A stretch of DNA of 18,792 bases from Pseudomonadota bacterium (GTDB lineage Bacteria > Pseudomonadota > Alphaproteobacteria > Rhodobacterales > Rhodobacteraceae): assembly GCA_027592105.1 (NCBI GenBank), contig JAQCLA010000020.1, positions 1 through 18,792 of the forward strand, given 5' to 3'. The notes under the pieces were generated by a model. That model did no database searches and was not told where the DNA came from. It was given only the letters and a program-made list of their open reading frames with translations. Below are positions 16,695 to 18,792 of the stretch, piece by piece. A program made the translations under genes and the position numbers. Numbering within the stretch: the stretch's first letter is position 1; every line of letters begins with the position of its first letter.

Positions 16695-17398
16695 TGGGCC
16701 GGATCCTTGCTACGGATGCGTTCCAGGTTGCCTTTGAGCGCCAACAGATGTGCGCGCATCGCGGCCCGCGCGGCGTCTTCCTCGCGGGCGTTGATCGCGT
16801 CGATAATATAGGCATGATGGCGGGCATATTCCGCCACCAGTTCCGGCGACCGCGCCTGTTGGCGTTCCTGTTGCCAGCGCTGTTCTTGGCGCACCTCGTT
16901 GATCAGGGTGAAGGCCGCGCTGAGGATCGGGTTGCCGGCGATGCGCGCGATCATCCGGTGCAGCGACCCATCCCACAATTCGGCCGCATCGGCATCAGGG
17001 GCATGGCTGGCACGCTCGGCCAGCGCATGCATCCGGGCGATATCTTCGCCGGTGGCGCGGCGCGCGGCCAGCGCGGCCAATTCCGGTTCCAGCGCCAGGC
17101 GCGCCTCCATCACGCTGAGCGGGTCGGTGTCGGGGGCAATGGCCGCGGCAAGGGGGCCGTTGGGGTCGGGCGGTTGACCCACGAATGTGCCCTTGCCCTG
17201 CCGCCGCCAGACCAGCCCCTCGGCTTCCAGTGCATCCAGCGCGCGGCGTAGCGCCCGGCGGCTGATCCCGAACCTAGCGCAGAGATCGCGTTCGGTGGGC
17301 AACTTGCCATTGGCCTCGACCTCGCCCAGCCGGATCATCTCGCGAATGCGGGTTCGCGCGGCAGAGGCATTGTCGGTTTCCGCTGGCGTGTCGCGCAA
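16691..17398 (-). CDS. GntR-family transcriptional regulator with FCD ligand domain
   Basis: The protein has an N-terminal winged helix (ARTRIREMIRLGEVEANGKLPTERDLCARFG, SRRALRRALDALEAEGLVWRRQGKGTFV). An FCD effector domain follows, with the family metal-binding set Asp/His in WDGSLHRMIARIAGN, His in EYARHHAYIIDAI and His in RAAMRAHL. It probably represses or activates its own operon in response to the transported compound or a metabolite. I chose a TTG start at 17398 (235 residues) because GAGGT lies six bases before it. A TTG at 17446 would add 16 residues but falls on the predicted -10 element, and no ATG lies before the winged helix. The stop overlaps the first ATPase start as ATGA. Confidence 0.88.
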   Translation of the reverse strand: MRDTPAETDNASAARTRIREMIRLGEVEANGKLPTERDLCARFGISRRALRRALDALEAEGLVWRRQGKGTFVGQPPDPNGPLAAAIAPDTDPLSVMEARLALEPELAALAARRATGEDIARMHALAERASHAPDADAAELWDGSLHRMIARIAGNPILSAAFTLINEVRQEQRWQQERQQARSPELVAEYARHHAYIIDAINAREEDAARAAMRAHLLALKGNLERIRSKDPAQ

Positions 17399-17445
17399 GT
17401 TTCTACCTCGGGTTGAACCAAAGCCGCAAAGGGGCGAACCTTTCA

Positions 17446-17474
17446 ACCATTGGTCCGCGCTGCCCCCGCGTCAA
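17446..17474 (-). promoter_or_regulatory. Candidate promoter and operator of the GntR-ABC-GGT operon
   Basis: On the minus strand, TTGACG (17474-17469, five of six matches to a -35) is followed after 17 bp by AATGGT (17451-17446), a weak -10. The 9-bp dyad ACCA-T-TGGT (17446-17454) overlaps the -10, where a repressor could block transcription. A start near 17440 would give a leader of about 40 nt before the TTG at 17398. The site is suggested by pattern only. Confidence 0.4.
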
Positions 17475-17605
17475 GCGATTCCCGCCCTCAGCGCGTCCAA
17501 AACGTTACGCAGGTCTTGCATGACGAAAAATTGGGTAACTTGCCCGGATCAGACGCCGACATGGTGCAGGCTGGTGTCATGATCCAGCGCGGTCATCGCT
17601 CCATC

Positions 17606-17872
17606 TCAGACCACCATGCCGCGCGCGATCCAGCCTGCCAGCGGATATGTCACCAGCCAGCAAGCGTGGGACAGCGCGAATTGCGCGGCAAAGACCGCGT
17701 CGCGGTCTGCTCCGCACGCAGAGCGGTTGATGATGCGCCCGATAGGGGTCTGGGTCAGCGAGAAGCCGAAGCCGATCACGGCCCATAGCGCGATCAGGGC
17801 TGTCAGGCTTCCGACCAACGGCACCAGCGCTAAGCCCGCAACCATCAGGGCCGCGCCGCCGGTGAGATCGCC
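17606..17872 (-). pseudogene. Major facilitator superfamily transporter fragment, truncated at both ends
   Basis: Minus-strand translation of this stretch gives about 88 residues with hydrophobic segments and transporter-like sequence, such as GGAALMVAGLALVPLVG, LWAVIGFGFSLTQTPIGRII and AAQFALSHACWLVTYPLAGW. The pattern matches transmembrane helices 9-11 of a drug/proton-antiport type MFS transporter. The expected twelfth helix is missing because the frame stops at 17606 shortly after GWIA. Upstream of about 17872 the frame continues only as sequence unlike MFS proteins, because it runs antisense to an AAA ATPase remnant. No start codon or ribosome site belongs to it. It looks like a decayed piece of a larger gene cut by recombination. 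Confidence 0.65.
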
Positions 17873-18184
17873 CTGACTTGGCAAAACGGTGTCTTCATTG
17901 CCGATGCACCAGTAACAGGGTTGGACCGCATGGCGGCCAACGCAAAAGCGGAGCGCGTGTTTCTGAGCTTGCTGCGTTTGTTCACCGAGCAAGGCCGCAA
18001 CGTAAATCACGCAGGTGGACCAAACTACGCTCCCTCTCTGTTTGCGGAACACCCCGAGCGTGAGGGGATGACGAGACGGGTGCTCAAGACCGCGATGGAT
18101 AGCCTCCTGCGCGCTGGCAAAATACGGATCGTAAAAAGTGGGCCGCCGAGCAAGCCGCGCACGCATCTGGAGGTAGCAGAATGA
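17861..18184 (+). pseudogene. C-terminal fragment of a RepA-like AAA-family ATPase
   Basis: The plus-strand frame reads GEIALTWQNGVFIADAPVTG, then AKAERVFLSLLRLFTEQGRNVN, GGPNYAPSLFAEHP and GMTRRVLKTAMDSLLRAGKIRIVKSGPPSKPRTHLEVAE, ending in TGA at 18182-18184. I recognise this as the C-terminal tail of RepA-like AAA ATPases found on plasmids and genomic islands of alphaproteobacteria. The whole ATPase core with its Walker motifs is absent. The frame is open only to 17834, and the recognisable part starts near 17861, where the MFS fragment also ends. A TTG at 17921 or ATG at 17930 could start an 84-87-residue product, but neither has a ribosome site. The stop overlaps the next gene as ATGA, a remnant of an operon. 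The family name is from memory of the pattern. Confidence 0.6.
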
Positions 18185-18489
18185 GCGTTCCAACCCCCTT
18201 CCAACCCCCATTCCAACCGGGTGCCAAAGTGTCTTCCAACCCCCATTCCAACCCCGTTCCAACCCCTGTTCCTTCCACCCCCCTTATACCCCCCGGGGTT
18301 GGAACCCCCGCCCTTGAGGGGCGTGGGCCAACAGCCACCCCGCCAGCGGTGGCCGTAGAACCGCGCATCGTGACTGCGCCAAACGGTGAGCAGACCCTGA
18401 TCTACCAGACCCAAGATGGCCGGATCAAAGCGGAGCGCATCCACCCGGTCGAGCCGCCACCGTCCCGCCTCTGGGGGCCAGATTTTTGA
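18181..18489 (+). CDS. Hypothetical proline-rich protein overlapping an iteron-like repeat array
   Basis: This 102-residue reading frame starts at the ATG that overlaps the RepA-like stop (ATGA). The first 50 or so residues are low-complexity, rich in Pro, Thr, Val and Gln (VPTPFQPPFQP). The tail is more ordinary: EPRIVTAPNGEQTLIYQTQDGRIKAERI and PPPSRLWGPDF. No domain is recognised. The first third is encoded by TTCCAACCCC-type DNA repeats whose 11-12 bp spacing is not a multiple of three, so the DNA pattern, not the peptide, may be what is selected. The conserved-looking tail and the coupled start suggest that it is a real gene. Confidence 0.5.
   Translation: MSVPTPFQPPFQPGAKVSSNPHSNPVPTPVPSTPLIPPGVGTPALEGRGPTATPPAVAVEPRIVTAPNGEQTLIYQTQDGRIKAERIHPVEPPPSRLWGPDF
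18188..18304. repeat. Helically phased TTCCAACCCC repeat array (iteron-like)
   Basis: Exact TTCCAACCCC occurs at 18188, 18199, 18234, 18246 and 18257. Variant copies fill the same rhythm at 18211 (TTCCAACCGG), 18222 (degenerate) and 18269 (TTCCTTCCAC). Spacing runs 11, 12, 11, 12, 12, 11, 12 bp, a mean of about 11.6. An inverted copy, GGGGTTGGAA, lies at 18295-18304 within the dyad GGGGTT-GG-AACCCC (18295-18308). The position just after a RepA-like gene end resembles iterons or operator arrays of plasmids. Confidence 0.7.
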
Positions 18490-18516
18490 CCCACTGGATT
18501 AAGAAGGGAGATTGAG

Positions 18517-18738
18517 ATGCGATCAGTTGAAGCCCGCATCCGCTCGGAGATTGAGCGTGCAGTGACGATGGTTTTGGACCGGCATGTCCAAGGCACGACT
18601 GAAAAACAATCCCGCGAGTACATCGCTCGGCTGCGCACGACTGACGGAGCGCTTGCACATGAAGCGGCAGACATCTTCGCGTTGGCTGATGAAGAGGAAG
18701 CGATGTTGTCGCCCCCAGCAAAACGGCCCCGTCGCTAG
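18517..18738 (+). CDS. Small hypothetical protein, charged and helical
   Basis: The 73-residue frame starts at an ATG preceded by AGAAGGGAG at good spacing, which supports real translation. The sequence (MRSVEARIRSEIERAVTMVLD, then EKQSREYIARLRTTDGALAHE) is charged, probably helical, and ends in a basic tail PPAKRPRR. No signal peptide, membrane segment or known motif is seen. It follows the proline-rich gene by 27 bp and may share its transcript. Its location next to the RepA-like remnant suggests that it belongs to the mobile segment. Confidence 0.55.
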   Translation: MRSVEARIRSEIERAVTMVLDRHVQGTTEKQSREYIARLRTTDGALAHEAADIFALADEEEAMLSPPAKRPRR

Positions 18739-18792
18739 GCAGTCACCGCGTCCCGAGCGTTAGGCCAATATGAAATTCTGGATGAGAAAATC
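18739..18792 (+). other. Right edge of window, possible start of a further gene
   Basis: An ATG at 18770-18772 opens the frame MKFWMRKI, which runs off the end. No clear ribosome site precedes it, so the start is only a possibility. Confidence 0.2.

Noticed and set aside
18188..18304. CRISPR array
   Set aside because: The repeat unit is about 10 bp and copies are nearly contiguous, so there are no unique spacers of CRISPR length and no cas genes.
18025..18444. Minus-strand frames with Gly-Trp-Asn repeats (GWNGGW type)
   Set aside because: They are translations of the opposite strand of the TTCCAACCCC array and of the RepA-like fragment. The repetitive peptide is a by-product of the DNA repeat.

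Overview
The window looks like chromosomal DNA of an alphaproteobacterium, most likely a Rhodobacteraceae (Roseobacter/Rhodobacter-type) organism. The DNA is GC-rich, genes are packed tightly with many ATGA stop/start overlaps, and the gene content (tripartite tricarboxylate transporter, peptide-type ABC importer, PrpF family, GntR/FCD regulators) is typical of that group. This placement is inferred from composition and family content; no rRNA or other phylogenetic marker is present.

Region A (1-9305) is an uptake and catabolism locus for an organic acid. A minus-strand operon reads from right to left: TctC periplasmic binding protein (6898-5804), a hairpin terminator, a fused TctA-TctB permease (5659-3644), a PrpF-family isomerase/tautomerase (3640-2534), a ThDP-dependent acetolactate-synthase-like enzyme (2525-876) and a TauE/SafE exporter (851-102). 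The 3' end of a second PrpF-family gene runs in from the left edge on the plus strand and overlaps the tauE-like gene tail-to-tail by 19 bp. Divergently from tctC, a TctD/TctE-type response regulator and histidine kinase (7105-9305) overlap by ATGA and probably control the transporter. The shared 206-bp spacer holds a tandem 11-bp repeat and a cluster of CACCA/TGGTG inverted elements. The natural substrate is not identifiable. A tricarboxylate or similar acid taken up by Tct, isomerised by PrpF and cleaved or decarboxylated by the ThDP enzyme is the reading I favour.

Region B (9321-17398, minus strand) is a self-contained operon: GntR/FCD regulator, two ABC ATPases, an SBP_bac_5 periplasmic binding protein, two permeases, and a gamma-glutamyltransferase-family hydrolase with no visible signal peptide. 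Junctions are ATGA, ATGA and TAATG for the first four genes. A strong GC hairpin separates the binding protein from the permeases. The likely job is import of a peptide-like or gamma-glutamyl compound followed by cytoplasmic hydrolysis.

Region C (17447-18792) is a scar between chromosome and mobile DNA. A fragment of a major facilitator transporter, missing both ends, abuts the C-terminal fragment of a RepA-like AAA ATPase of the kind found on alphaproteobacterial plasmids and islands. Two small hypothetical genes follow. The first contains an array of TTCCAACCCC-type repeats spaced 11-12 bp apart, so that they fall on one face of the helix and look like iterons.
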